64,000 nucleotides of DNA from an uncultured Helicobacter sp. (GCA_949298825.1 CASFYB010000004.1:1-64000); one strand, 5' to 3'; positions 41,785 through 51,960 are shown, counted from the first letter of the stretch. Numbers and translations are program-made. Notes: generated from the letters alone by a model not told the origin.

Positions 41785-42456
41785 TTACCTATCACCAAAA
41801 AGAAAAGAAACTCCAAAACCAAAAAAATTAAACCCGATATTTGGTAATCTCAATGACCCATTTGAATAGTGTTTGACAAAGGCTTCTAACTCTATATCAA
41901 AATAATCATGAACTTTTTTAAATCGATAACCTAAAAAAACCTTTTCACCGAAATTAAAAGCAGAACCTATATAAGAATCTACCTGACTCCGAATATAAAT
42001 CCCCAATCCCACACCAAAATAAAAATTATCCATAAAAAGTGGAAGGACTATATCTTGAGAAATCCCAAAAATAATTTCACTAAAATTGTTAGTATCAAAA
42101 AAGGTTTCTAACTCTGCACTAAGTCTCCCAGCAAGACGGAAGAAATGATTGGGTTGGGAATAGTGTATACCAAGATTACCTAGTTTTAAAAAACCACTCT
42201 CATCAAATCCTATCATACCAACAAGACTCAATCTATGCTTATAATCACCAAAAATCGGATTAATATCAAAGAGACTTTGCTTAGATTCTGGCACATCTTG
42301 CAATGAAGTGGTATCTTCTTGTCGGGCATCCACCCTTAAAGTCAGTAAAATTAAACAACAAAAAAAGATATTTTTTGCCCTTAAGGCTCTAAAAAAGCCA
42401 GGCAGAGATGTGAAAAAATTAGCTAATTTTTTCAACTCCAATTTTTCCTTCAGCAA
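41785..42456 (-). CDS. outer-membrane beta-barrel-like protein of unknown family
   Basis: The frame gives 223 residues. After a hydrophobic segment (NIFFCCLILLTL, about 30-41) comes RVDARQ, a possible signal cleavage site, then a mature part of about 180 residues with alternating hydrophobic and polar strands, aromatic-rich and ending in FGFGVSFLFGDR, like a barrel C-terminal strand. Segments such as YFGVGLGIYIRS and KVFLGYRFKK look like strands. The ORF start at 42456 lies 38 bases inside rpoZ without a clear binding site, so the true start is uncertain. The gene sits between rpoZ and spoT, which are adjacent in H. pylori. Confidence 0.65.
   Translation of the reverse strand: MLKEKLELKKLANFFTSLPGFFRALRAKNIFFCCLILLTLRVDARQEDTTSLQDVPESKQSLFDINPIFGDYKHRLSLVGMIGFDESGFLKLGNLGIHYSQPNHFFRLAGRLSAELETFFDTNNFSEIIFGISQDIVLPLFMDNFYFGVGLGIYIRSQVDSYIGSAFNFGEKVFLGYRFKKVHDYFDIELEAFVKHYSNGSLRLPNIGFNFFGFGVSFLFGDR
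42412..42431. other. 20-bp perfect AT-rich palindrome at the rpoZ stop codon
   Basis: AAAAAATTAGCTAATTTTTT is a perfect palindrome spanning the last codons and stop of rpoZ. As a hairpin it would have an AT-only stem with a T tail, so it might be a weak terminator limiting read-through into spoT, but no loop of good size exists; chance is a fair alternative. Confidence 0.3.
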
Positions 42457-42625
42457 TTTCCATCATTGCAATATCTGAAAGTTTATGAGTTTTAATATCT
42501 ATATCCACCAGTGGCTGTGCACCATTTTCTAGTTGTTTTACGCGAGTAAAAACCATATTTGCAAGTACATAGCGATCATTTAGCGTCTTTTCTAAAGCCT
42601 TAGCAACAATTTCTTCCATTCTCAT
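42419..42625 (-). CDS. rpoZ: RNA polymerase omega subunit
   Basis: The 68-residue omega subunit helps fold and hold the beta' chain and in many bacteria is a ppGpp target. From ATG 42625 it starts MRMEEIVAKALEKTLNDRYVLANMVF, given here only in parts: RMEEIVAKAL and NDRYVLANMVF, which resembles the omega N-terminus, and continues with HKLSDIAMMEIAEGK. AAGGAG seven bases upstream decides this ATG over the earlier TTG. It is 19 bases downstream of pyrH, as in H. pylori, and close to spoT, the ppGpp enzyme. Confidence 0.9.
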   Translation of the reverse strand: MRMEEIVAKALEKTLNDRYVLANMVFTRVKQLENGAQPLVDIDIKTHKLSDIAMMEIAEGKIGVEKIS

Positions 42626-42644
42626 TATCAAACTCCTTAAAAAT

Positions 42645-43424
<780 letters not shown>

Positions 43425-43434
43425 TCAAACTAAA

Positions 43435-43440
43435 ATTATA
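43435..43440 (-). promoter_or_regulatory. -10 element for pyrH-rpoZ operon
   Basis: Minus-strand TATAAT within GTATAATTTT, 71 bases upstream of the chosen pyrH start. Confidence 0.5.
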
Positions 43441-43541
43441 CATCATAAAAGCTAATTTGGTTAGCTTTAAGCTTTTACTTGCTTTATTTTGCTTTTTAGT
43501 TTTTGGCTTAATTTCACTCATGATTATATATATTTTTCTGA

Positions 43542-43547
43542 TATAAT
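43542..43547 (+). promoter_or_regulatory. -10 element for the SurA-like-ftsA-ftsZ unit
   Basis: TATAAT in CTGATATAATCGC, preceded by a T/A-rich stretch typical of Campylobacterota promoters. It would yield a leader of about 165-170 bases before the ATG at 43720. Confidence 0.6.
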
Positions 43548-43600
43548 CGCAACAAATTATAGGCTTGATTTATCCGCAAAACTTAAGCAACCAAGATAAA

Positions 43601-43645
43601 TATAGAATCATAAATTTATAATGGAATCTATATGATGATTCTATA
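43601..43645. repeat. 11-bp perfect inverted repeat in the division-operon leader
   Basis: TATAGAATCAT (43601-43611) is matched by ATGATTCTATA (43635-43645) around 23 bases, which themselves contain GGAATCTA. It could fold as an RNA hairpin in the leader or be a protein-binding site. It is not followed by a T-run, so a terminator is unlikely. Confidence 0.55.
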
Positions 43646-43719
43646 ATTTAAAATATTAAGGCTTTTTGAGTATTTAGCGTGGAATCAGCACTAAAACTAC
43701 CAAAACTAAAAGGACTTAA

Positions 43720-45186
43720 ATGCTAGAATGGATGCAACGACATAAGAAATGGTTGATTGTTACCATTTGGATTAGTGTTATTGCTCTGGTATCTGCGGGC
43801 ATGGTAGGATGGAATCCAAGCAGCTTTTCACTCTCTGGTGATCAGGTCGCCAAAGTAGGAAAGATCAAAATTTCTCAGCAAGAATTTATCAATGCTTATC
43901 AACGTGTATTTAATGAATACAACCAAATGCTAGGGGGGAATCTAGATCAGCTTGAGGCAAAAAAATTTGGCCTAGATAAACTTGCACTAAACCAACTTGT
44001 CCAAAGGGCTCAACTACAAAGCCTTGCTAAGGATTTGGGGTTAAGGGTTGAAGATTCTGAAGTTGTAGATACTATCACTAAAGATAGCAACTTTCAACGT
44101 GATGGACGCTTTGATGATGAGCTTTATAGACAGCTCTTAAGGGATAATCACCTATCTGTTAAATTCTTTGAAGAATCTGTGCGCGATTCATTGCTTGTTG
44201 ATAAGCTCATCAAATTGCTACCTATCTCTATCAGCTCTTTAGAAACTTGGTCAATGGGATCAACCATCTCTCTTAGCGATACCATCACTTACCAGATCCT
44301 CAAGCCAGAAGCCCCAAAGACTACCATCACACAAGCCATGCTCAAAGATCATTGGGAAAAACACAAAAGCAACTATATGCAAAAACCAAGCATAGAGCTA
44401 GCCTCTATTAGCATCCCTATTTCTACCCAAAAGTTTAATAATGAAGATTTACTTTCATTATACAATGAGGATAAAACCCTATATCTTGATGATCAAGGCC
44501 AGCTTAAAAGCTTTGATGAAGTGAAGACTAAAGTCCAGCATGACTTCCAAGCTCAACAGGCCAAAAAAGAAGCCATGCGTCTTAGCAATCAGCTAAGAGA
44601 TAATAGTAAAGATGGTAAGAATCTTTTAGTCGTGCTAGATGATAATGCCCCTGAAGAGCTAGTAGCCCAGTTTAATGACCTTACAAATGGCCAAATCACA
44701 AAGCCTTTTTTATACAAGGATCATTATGTTATAGGCAAGGTCATAAAGAAAACACCAGAGCAACCAAAAAGCTATGAAGAGGCAAAAAATCAAGTCCTAG
44801 CTGAACTAAAAACAGAGCTATCATTAAATGAGCTAAAGACAAAAGCAGAAAAATCACTGCCGCTAAGCAAGGGCAGTAGCGCTAAAATCAACAATATTGG
44901 CAATCCAAAGATCGCTACACTCAATGCCCAAGAGACACAGTTTGTAATACGCAATATTTTCTCAAATAATCAAAAATCTGGTGTTATTATGTTAGATTCT
45001 GGTGCTTTTGTCTATACAATTACACATCAAGAGCTGCCATCTCAAGTCCCAGTTCAAACACAAGGGCTTATTCAAAACATTAAATCACAGGTTATTAATA
45101 GTGCACTCATGAGCTATTTAAATGAGCAATATCCACCTAAATATTATCTTCAAAATCTAGAACTAGGAGTAGAAATTGGACAATAA
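43720..45186 (+). CDS. SurA/PpiD-like membrane-anchored periplasmic chaperone
   Basis: The 488-residue product has one N-terminal membrane helix (about 11-30, WLIVTIWISVIALVSAG), then a SurA_N-like domain beginning DQVAKVGKIKISQQEF with FGLDKLALNQLVQRA and DSNFQRDGRFDDELYRQLL, both typical of PpiD. A divergent parvulin-like region (about 300-370, with TNGQITKPFLYKDHYVIGKV) follows. PpiD-type proteins assist folding of secreted and outer-membrane proteins in the periplasm. The same gene precedes ftsA in H. pylori. Six G in a row occur at 43936-43941. The stop overlaps the TTG start of ftsA. Confidence 0.85.
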   Translation: MLEWMQRHKKWLIVTIWISVIALVSAGMVGWNPSSFSLSGDQVAKVGKIKISQQEFINAYQRVFNEYNQMLGGNLDQLEAKKFGLDKLALNQLVQRAQLQSLAKDLGLRVEDSEVVDTITKDSNFQRDGRFDDELYRQLLRDNHLSVKFFEESVRDSLLVDKLIKLLPISISSLETWSMGSTISLSDTITYQILKPEAPKTTITQAMLKDHWEKHKSNYMQKPSIELASISIPISTQKFNNEDLLSLYNEDKTLYLDDQGQLKSFDEVKTKVQHDFQAQQAKKEAMRLSNQLRDNSKDGKNLLVVLDDNAPEELVAQFNDLTNGQITKPFLYKDHYVIGKVIKKTPEQPKSYEEAKNQVLAELKTELSLNELKTKAEKSLPLSKGSSAKINNIGNPKIATLNAQETQFVIRNIFSNNQKSGVIMLDSGAFVYTITHQELPSQVPVQTQGLIQNIKSQVINSALMSYLNEQYPPKYYLQNLELGVEIGQ

Positions 45187-46558
45187 AATTTTAGCTATTG
45201 ACATTGGCTCAAGTAAAATCTGCGCAACTATTGCTGAAGTGCGCAATAACGAACCCAGAATCATTGGCTATAGTAACCAAAAATCTCAAGGTGTCAGAAA
45301 AGGTACAATCGTAAACATCGAGCTAGCAAGCCAAGCTATACGATCTGCAATAGCAGAAGTCAAGCGTATGTCTGGTGTAGATAATATCAACAAAGCCATC
45401 GTATCCATCTCTAGCGCTTATACTAAAAATTTTAATAGCTCTGGTGTAGTTTCTATTGCTAATGGCGAGATCACAGTCAAAGAAGTCAGCAGAGCCTTAG
45501 AAACTGCAATATACAACTCTGCAATCCCTCCAGAATGTGACACAATCCATGTTCTACCCTATCGCTTTAAGCTTGATGATCAAGATTATATTGAAGATCC
45601 AGATGGTATGATTGGATCAAGACTTGAAGTATTTGTACACATCGTGACGGCTAAAAAATCTATTTTAGAAAATATCAAAAAAGTTGTCCGCTTAGCAGGC
45701 GTAGAAACAGAAAATATTGTCCTTTCTTCTTATGCCTCATCCATTGCCACACTTCTACCAGATGAAAAAGAAGGTGGTGTGGCCTGTATTGATATGGGTG
45801 GCAGCACATGTGAAGCAATGATTTATCTTGGAAACTCAATGCGCTATAACTACTTTCTTGGCGTTGGCTCTCATCATATTACAAGCGATATTTCTGAGGC
45901 TATTAGCACTTCTCTTGCTGCTTCAGAAGATATCAAGATCAAATATGCAGATCCTATGAAGTTTGATGAAAACCATAGCGATGATAATGCTAACCTAGAA
46001 GTTCCATCTATTGGTGATGATTCTAAGCACCTAGCCTCATTAGAGACGGTGCAAAAAGTTGTGCATCTACGCATTATTGAAACTTTTAATATCCTATCTC
46101 AAGCCATTAAGCGCAGTGGCCTAGAAGAACATATTAGTACCATAGTTCTTACTGGTGGTATGACCAAAATGAAAAATATTAAAAAAATTGCAGAAATGTT
46201 TTTTAGCAAAATCCCTGTGCGCATTGCAAAACCATTGCCTATTGAAGGGATTGTTGAAGATTTTCAAGATGAGGCTAATTCAACTATTACTGGTCTCATC
46301 CTCTATGGTGTTGGTAAGCACACAAATTACGAGAAAGATTCTCAAAAAAATATTCGCTATAAAAAGAATCGCATACCAGAAAATATCAGTTCACCTAAAA
46401 ATGAAGACTTTTCTCCGATGACAGACTTGAGAAATCTTACCAACAATTATCAAAAAGAAGAAAAATCATCACAAAAAACTGCTATAATGGAAAATACCAA
46501 ACCCAGTAAAACTAGCTGGAAAAGCAAGCTAAAAGAATTTGCCGATAAATTATTTTAA
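45176..46558 (+). CDS. ftsA: cell division protein FtsA
   Basis: FtsA is an actin-like ATPase that tethers FtsZ to the membrane. The 460 residues show ILAIDIGSSKICATIAEV (the phosphate-1 region), GVRKGTIVNIELA, the 1C-domain region with VKRMSGVDN, CIDMGGSTCEAMIYL (phosphate-2), VLTGGMTKMKNI (adenosine), and an amphipathic C-terminal helix SWKSKLKEFADKLF, as expected for the membrane tether. It starts with TTG at 45176, which has AGGAG six bases upstream and overlaps the previous stop. An extended linker of about 50 residues before the C-terminal helix is Lys/Asn/Ser-rich. Confidence 0.95.
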   Translation: MDNKILAIDIGSSKICATIAEVRNNEPRIIGYSNQKSQGVRKGTIVNIELASQAIRSAIAEVKRMSGVDNINKAIVSISSAYTKNFNSSGVVSIANGEITVKEVSRALETAIYNSAIPPECDTIHVLPYRFKLDDQDYIEDPDGMIGSRLEVFVHIVTAKKSILENIKKVVRLAGVETENIVLSSYASSIATLLPDEKEGGVACIDMGGSTCEAMIYLGNSMRYNYFLGVGSHHITSDISEAISTSLAASEDIKIKYADPMKFDENHSDDNANLEVPSIGDDSKHLASLETVQKVVHLRIIETFNILSQAIKRSGLEEHISTIVLTGGMTKMKNIKKIAEMFFSKIPVRIAKPLPIEGIVEDFQDEANSTITGLILYGVGKHTNYEKDSQKNIRYKKNRIPENISSPKNEDFSPMTDLRNLTNNYQKEEKSSQKTAIMENTKPSKTSWKSKLKEFADKLF

Positions 46559-46570
46559 AAAGGAAAACCT

Positions 46571-47713
46571 ATGCAGCAACAAATGCAATTTGACATCACA
46601 GAAACCAACAATGAACAAGGTGCAAAAATCATTGCTGTAGGCGTAGGTGGCGGTGGCTCTAATATGATTGCCCATCTTATCAATACTGGTGTTCATCAAG
46701 CAATTACTCTTATTGCAGCTAATACTGATATTCAACATCTTTCAAACTCTCCAGCCAAACATAAAATCAAACTTGGAGAGAAGCTTACAAAAGGTCTTGG
46801 TGCTGGTATGGTGCCAGAGGTAGGAGCCCAATCTGCTCAAGAGAGCTATGATACCATTTTGCAGCATTTATCTGGTGCTGATATTGTTTTTGTATCTGCT
46901 GGTCTTGGTGGTGGTACAGGGACAGGTGCAGCACCTATTATTGCTCAAGCTGCTCAAGAAGCAGGTGCATTAACTATTGCTGTGGTTACCAAACCCTTTA
47001 TGATGGAAGGTAATAGACGTTTAAAAATCGCTGAAGAAGGATTAAAAGAACTACGTAAACACTGCGATGGTATCGTTGTCGTACCAAATGACAAGCTTTT
47101 GACAATTATTAATCGTAATAGTGGTATTAAAGAAAGCTTCAAAGAAGTTGATTCTATTTTAGCACGTGCAGTTAATGGCATCTCTAATGTTATCCTTAAT
47201 CATGGAGAAAATGATATTAACACAGATTTTGCTGACTTGAAAACTGTTATGCAAAATAAAGGCTTGGCACTTATGGGTATTGGTGAGGCTCAAGGCGAAG
47301 ATGCTGCTACTGAAGCTACAAAAAAAGCTATTGAATCGCCTCTGTTTGACAACCTCTCTATCAGTGGTGCTAAAGGAGTTCTTATCAGTTTTGAGATTAA
47401 TCCTGGTTATCCTTTATTGGAGATCTCTCAAGCCTTACAACTAATCAGTGAAGCAGCTAGCGATGATGCTTCGATCATCTTTGGTACAAGCACTTCATCT
47501 GATATGCCAAAAGACTATGTAAAAGTTACAATCGTCGCTACTGGTTTTGAGAAAGAGGTCATCAATAACACTACACAACCAGCTCAAAAACCTCAAGAAA
47601 ATAATAAAATCTTCCAAAATATCAATATGTCTTTTGTAAAAATTAGTGGTGGAGAAGATTTTGAAATGGAAGATCTTGATAAACCTACTTTTATGAGAAA
47701 AAGTCAAGATTAA
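46571..47713 (+). CDS. ftsZ: cell division protein FtsZ
   Basis: The tubulin-like GTPase forming the division ring. In 380 residues: AVGVGGGGSNMI (about 18-29), AANTDIQHL, the tubulin signature GGGTGTGAAPIIAQ (about 117-130), DKLLTIINRNSGI and the C-terminal domain. The conserved C-terminal peptide appears as DLDKPTFMRKSQD, which binds FtsA and others. AAGG lies before the ATG. A hairpin follows the stop. Order and spacing (12 bases after ftsA) are the same as in H. pylori. Confidence 0.97.
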   Translation: MQQQMQFDITETNNEQGAKIIAVGVGGGGSNMIAHLINTGVHQAITLIAANTDIQHLSNSPAKHKIKLGEKLTKGLGAGMVPEVGAQSAQESYDTILQHLSGADIVFVSAGLGGGTGTGAAPIIAQAAQEAGALTIAVVTKPFMMEGNRRLKIAEEGLKELRKHCDGIVVVPNDKLLTIINRNSGIKESFKEVDSILARAVNGISNVILNHGENDINTDFADLKTVMQNKGLALMGIGEAQGEDAATEATKKAIESPLFDNLSISGAKGVLISFEINPGYPLLEISQALQLISEAASDDASIIFGTSTSSDMPKDYVKVTIVATGFEKEVINNTTQPAQKPQENNKIFQNINMSFVKISGGEDFEMEDLDKPTFMRKSQD

Positions 47714-47720
47714 CACTCCT

Positions 47721-47745
47721 TCTGCCTTTAATTTAAAGGCAGAAT
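47721..47745 (+). terminator. hairpin after ftsZ
   Basis: TTCTGCCTTT (47721-47730) pairs with AAAGGCAGAA (47736-47745) around a five-base loop, eight bases after the ftsZ stop. The T-run (47757-47763) begins only about 12 bases later, so efficiency is uncertain. Confidence 0.55.
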
Positions 47746-47803
47746 CCATCCAGCTTCTTTTTTCCAAAATCGCACTTAACCCATTAATGTCTAAGGAAAT
47801 ATA

Positions 47804-49726
47804 ATGATAGCCATCAATCAAGACAATATTAAATTAGCGCAGCAAATGGCCGATACCCTCCGCATCCTCTGTGCAGATATGATAGAAAATGCCAATAGTG
47901 GCCATCCAGGTGTGGCTATGGGACTAGCTGATATAGCTGTTGTATTATCCACACATCTCACATTAGACCCTACCAAAACTGACTGGATCAATCGTGATAG
48001 ATTAGTTTTTAGTGGTGGACATGCTTCATCATTAGTGTATGCACTTTTACATCTTTGGGGGTTTGATGTAAGCCTACAAGATCTTAAATCTTTCCGTCAA
48101 TTAGGCAGCAAAACTCCTGGTCATCCTGAAATGGGCCATACCCCTGGAGTAGAGATCACTACAGGGCCGCTAGGACAAGGAATAGCTAATGCTGTAGGTC
48201 TTGCTATGGCATCAAAATATGCCAAAAATATATTTGCTGATGCTATTTCTCACCATATCTATTGCCTTTGTGGTGATGGAGATTTACAAGAAGGCATTAG
48301 CTACGAGGCTTGCTCTCTAGCTGGTCACCATGCTCTAGATAATCTCATACTAATTTATGACTGCAATCATATCAGCATAGAAGGTAATACAAATATTGTA
48401 ATCAGCGAAGATATCTCCCTACGTTTTAAAGCTCAAAATTGGGAAGTTTTAGAATGCGATGGACATGACTTCTTAGATATCAATCAAGCCCTCCATGATG
48501 CAAAAAAATCAAACAAACCAGTCCTTATTATCGCTAAAACTAAGATTGGTAAAAAGGCTGCAGAGATCGAAGGAAGCGAAAAAACTCATGGTGCACCACT
48601 AGGAGAGAGAATCTTAAAAGCTACAAAATCTGCTCTTGGCTTTGATCCAGATGCGATGTTTGTCATCCCAGATGCTATCAAACAGGCCTTTGGTTTACTG
48701 GCCACACGCGGCTTAGAAGCTAGAAAAAAATGGGAATCCACTCATACACAAAATATACAAAAAATCGAGGCTTTTTGCAAACCCGATCTTTCAGCTATTG
48801 TCTATCCTAGCTTCAAAAAAGGCGAAAAGATCGCCACTCGTACTAGCAATGGGCAAATCCTTAATGCTGCTTCTAAGGTCATTGGCGGGCTTATTGGCGG
48901 AAGCGCTGATCTTGGCCCATCCAATAATACAACCCTAAAAGATTCTAAAGATTTTCCAAATGGCAAAAACCTCCACTTTGGTATCCGCGAACATGCAATG
49001 GGTGCTATTAGCAACGCCTTTGCAAGCTATGGACTTTTTTTGCCATTTTGTGCGACATTTTTTGTTTTTAGTGACTACCTCTCCCCTAGCATTCGTATAG
49101 CCAGCCTTATGCAAGCTAAGGTATTTTACATTTTCACACACGATTCAATTGGAGTGGGCGAAGATGGCGCTACCCATCAGCCTATAGAGCAGCTTAGCCA
49201 TTTCCGTGCTATGCCAAATCTTACTGTATTCCGTCCTGCAGATGCCAATGAAAATATTGCCTGCTTTAAGATAGCATTATCATTGCAATCTCCAAGCATG
49301 TTTGTATTATCAAGACAGAATCTAGAAGTCTTAAGCGATATGCCAAATGAAGATGCTCGCTTTGGTGCCTATATCCTAAAAGAAGCAAGCACTTTACCAA
49401 AAATCACATTATTAGCCAGTGGTTCAGAAGTCGCGCTAGCACTAAAAAGTGCGCAAAACTTAGAAAATGATGGGATCCCTACCCAGGTTGTCAGTGCACC
49501 AAGTTTTGATCTCCTGCTAAAGCAAGACAAAAACTATCACAACAATCTATTTAAAGATAGTAAAGTCCTAGCTATTGAGGCGGCCAGAAGCTTTGAATGG
49601 TATAAATTTGCTCATAATGTCATCATGATGGAAGGCTTTGGATCCTCTGGCAAGGGCGATGAGCTATTCTCACATTTTGGCTTTAGTGTACAAAATATCT
49701 GCGCTAGAGCAAAGGCTCTTTTATGA
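47804..49726 (+). CDS. tkt: transketolase
   Basis: The 640-residue thiamine-diphosphate enzyme moves two-carbon units between sugar phosphates in the pentose phosphate pathway. N-terminal third: CADMIENANSGHPGVAMGLADIA and the thiamine motif GDGDLQEGISYEACSLAGH (about 155-174), then DCNHISIEG. Middle domain: HFGIREHAMG and PFCATFFVFSDY, TFRPAD-like VFRPADANE, and a C-terminal domain with AIEAARSFEW. AAGGAAA lies before the ATG. The stop overlaps the next start by four bases. Confidence 0.96.
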   Translation: MIAINQDNIKLAQQMADTLRILCADMIENANSGHPGVAMGLADIAVVLSTHLTLDPTKTDWINRDRLVFSGGHASSLVYALLHLWGFDVSLQDLKSFRQLGSKTPGHPEMGHTPGVEITTGPLGQGIANAVGLAMASKYAKNIFADAISHHIYCLCGDGDLQEGISYEACSLAGHHALDNLILIYDCNHISIEGNTNIVISEDISLRFKAQNWEVLECDGHDFLDINQALHDAKKSNKPVLIIAKTKIGKKAAEIEGSEKTHGAPLGERILKATKSALGFDPDAMFVIPDAIKQAFGLLATRGLEARKKWESTHTQNIQKIEAFCKPDLSAIVYPSFKKGEKIATRTSNGQILNAASKVIGGLIGGSADLGPSNNTTLKDSKDFPNGKNLHFGIREHAMGAISNAFASYGLFLPFCATFFVFSDYLSPSIRIASLMQAKVFYIFTHDSIGVGEDGATHQPIEQLSHFRAMPNLTVFRPADANENIACFKIALSLQSPSMFVLSRQNLEVLSDMPNEDARFGAYILKEASTLPKITLLASGSEVALALKSAQNLENDGIPTQVVSAPSFDLLLKQDKNYHNNLFKDSKVLAIEAARSFEWYKFAHNVIMMEGFGSSGKGDELFSHFGFSVQNICARAKALL

Positions 49727-51960
49727 ATATTGATTCTGAAGAGAATCAATATTTGCATGTTTTTTCATCTCATCGTGCCATTAAAGATTTTTACTCCCAC
49801 ACACCCTATCCAATCAAACCAAAAGCCACAACTATAGAAGAATTCTTTGATCTATCTTTAAGCATCAAAGGATATTGCAAAATCCCTAAATCTGCTCAAA
49901 AAATCCTCTTGCTCCAAACTCTATATAACTATAAAAATCTCCATCGCCTCCTTATTTTTGAAGAAAGCTTTCTGGCCTATCTTGAAGGAAGCGAGTTTTT
50001 AAAACACTTTTTTGATGAGCTTGATAGCACGCTCTGTGATATCAAACAAATACCAAAAGAAGATACCTATGGAGACTATGAAGACCATTTAAAGCTACTA
50101 TCTCAAATCTATCATTCATATCATGCTAGGCTAGATATGCTTAAATTTTATACAAACTATAGTACTCAAAGCTTTGAAATCAATTATGATTTGCTTGCCT
50201 CTTATAAGGGTATAAAAATCTACCTTAATGGTGTCCTTAGCCCAAGGGAGCAAAGAATCTTAATACAACTCTCAAAATCGCTAAATATAGAGATAATATT
50301 TGATACAGACTGCTATAACCTTGCTTTCTTTTCATTCCTAAATCTCGCCATAGAGGCCAATCAAAGCTATCATATCAAACTAGGGGAGCAAAGCTTGATT
50401 CTTAATCAAAGCTCAAAAAATCCCAGCCCCCAAATCAATGCCTATCATTTTAATACAAGAATTGACCAATGCTCACTCATTATTGCCAAAGCTCAAGAAT
50501 GGCTAAATAGCAATAAAGAAAATGTTGCTATCATTCTGCCTGATGAAAACTTTGCTCCATTTTTAAAAGTACTAGATTCTAACTTTAACTACGCTATGGG
50601 GCTAGATATCAAGCAAATGCCCTACTACACCTCACTGGCCAAGCAGCTTCAAACCAAAAATATAACTAGCATAAATGACTTGCAAACACTTGCTCAAGAA
50701 ACCCTCAATCAACACTATCATAAAGAAATTGATAGCTTTAATCAAAGCTTCTTTCTTATGCTGCAGCAACTTGAAAATCTCAAGTCTCTAAATCTTGATA
50801 CAACACACTTATGTGATTTTTATCTTGATGAGCTCTCGATGCTTAAAATCAGCGATAATCGTGGTGGAAAAATCCCTGTTTATGGTATCCTTGAGACAAG
50901 AGGGATGAAATTTGATTCTATTGTGATTGTAGATTTTAATGAGGAAAATCTCTTTGACCTAAAAGATAATGACTTATTTTTAAACACTTCTATACGTCAA
51001 AAACTACATATGCCCACCCTAATAGATAAAAAGAATCTAAAAAAGCATTATTATTACCAGCTTATCACAAATACAAAAAATATAGATATCGCCCTCATCA
51101 AAACCCATACCCCTCAATATTTTTTAGAATCACTACATATAAAACCCAAAGAATTTATGCAAAGTATTTTTCACTTTGATACCCAAAAATCCTATATAGA
51201 AGATATGCCAAAAACCATACTGCTAGATAACTTCACATTTTCTGCAAGCTCGCTAAAAACATATCTTGAATGCAAAAGAAAATTCTATCTGCGCTACATA
51301 GAAAAAATCCCCGCCCCAGAAGATACAAGCCTAAATCTTGGAAAAATCTTCCACAATATCCTATGTGATGCCTATAAAAATAATGCAAAAGATGGTATCC
51401 CTGCTGTTAAAAAATACTTTGATGATGCTTTTAATATGCTAGCTTTTAACTCACTTACAGATAAGCTAGAAGCACAAATTGCACATAAAAAGATAAAAGG
51501 ATTCTGGGAGAGAGAGCAACAAAGATTTAATATGGGCTATCGCTTTTTTCAAGCAGAATTTGATTTTGAGTTTATCTATCATGGATTAAAGTTTAAAGGC
51601 AGAATCGATCGTATTGACAAAAAAGATAATGACCTAGTGCTTTTAGATTATAAGTTTAAAAACACTCTCAATCTCCCTAAAAGCAGCGAGAATCTCACTG
51701 ATTTTCAACTACAAATCTATCGCCTAGCATTAGAATCTCTTGGCTATACCATACTATCCTCTATGCTTATAAATGGCTATGATGGCAGCTATAAAGAAGA
51801 AGGTGAGCATGAAGAAAAATGCGAAATCTTGCGACTAAAACTAGAGCAAATCAAAAAAAACACCACCTATGAAAAAAGTGATAAAATCTCTACATGCACA
51901 TATTGTGATTATAAAATCCTATGTAATCGCAATGAAAAAACCAGAATCAAAATCCCCTAA
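49723..51960 (+). CDS. PD-(D/E)XK nuclease family protein, AddB-like, with probable Fe-S cluster
   Basis: 745 residues. The C-terminal nuclease region (from about 505) has FSASSLKTYLECKRKFYLRY, NLGKIFHNIL, then FKGRIDRIDKKDNDLVLLDYKFK (seen as GRIDRID and LVLLDYK, the catalytic D...DYK), and CTYCDYKILC at the end. The Cys of YLECKRK plus Cx2Cx5C match the four-Cys iron-sulfur staple of AddB nucleases. The long N-terminal part has helicase-like features (IIVDFNEENLFDL-type region) but no visible Walker A, as in AddB. Likely role: processing of DNA ends in recombination. Linked to tkt as in H. pylori. Overlap ATGA with tkt. Confidence 0.78.
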   Translation: MNIDSEENQYLHVFSSHRAIKDFYSHTPYPIKPKATTIEEFFDLSLSIKGYCKIPKSAQKILLLQTLYNYKNLHRLLIFEESFLAYLEGSEFLKHFFDELDSTLCDIKQIPKEDTYGDYEDHLKLLSQIYHSYHARLDMLKFYTNYSTQSFEINYDLLASYKGIKIYLNGVLSPREQRILIQLSKSLNIEIIFDTDCYNLAFFSFLNLAIEANQSYHIKLGEQSLILNQSSKNPSPQINAYHFNTRIDQCSLIIAKAQEWLNSNKENVAIILPDENFAPFLKVLDSNFNYAMGLDIKQMPYYTSLAKQLQTKNITSINDLQTLAQETLNQHYHKEIDSFNQSFFLMLQQLENLKSLNLDTTHLCDFYLDELSMLKISDNRGGKIPVYGILETRGMKFDSIVIVDFNEENLFDLKDNDLFLNTSIRQKLHMPTLIDKKNLKKHYYYQLITNTKNIDIALIKTHTPQYFLESLHIKPKEFMQSIFHFDTQKSYIEDMPKTILLDNFTFSASSLKTYLECKRKFYLRYIEKIPAPEDTSLNLGKIFHNILCDAYKNNAKDGIPAVKKYFDDAFNMLAFNSLTDKLEAQIAHKKIKGFWEREQQRFNMGYRFFQAEFDFEFIYHGLKFKGRIDRIDKKDNDLVLLDYKFKNTLNLPKSSENLTDFQLQIYRLALESLGYTILSSMLINGYDGSYKEEGEHEEKCEILRLKLEQIKKNTTYEKSDKISTCTYCDYKILCNRNEKTRIKIP

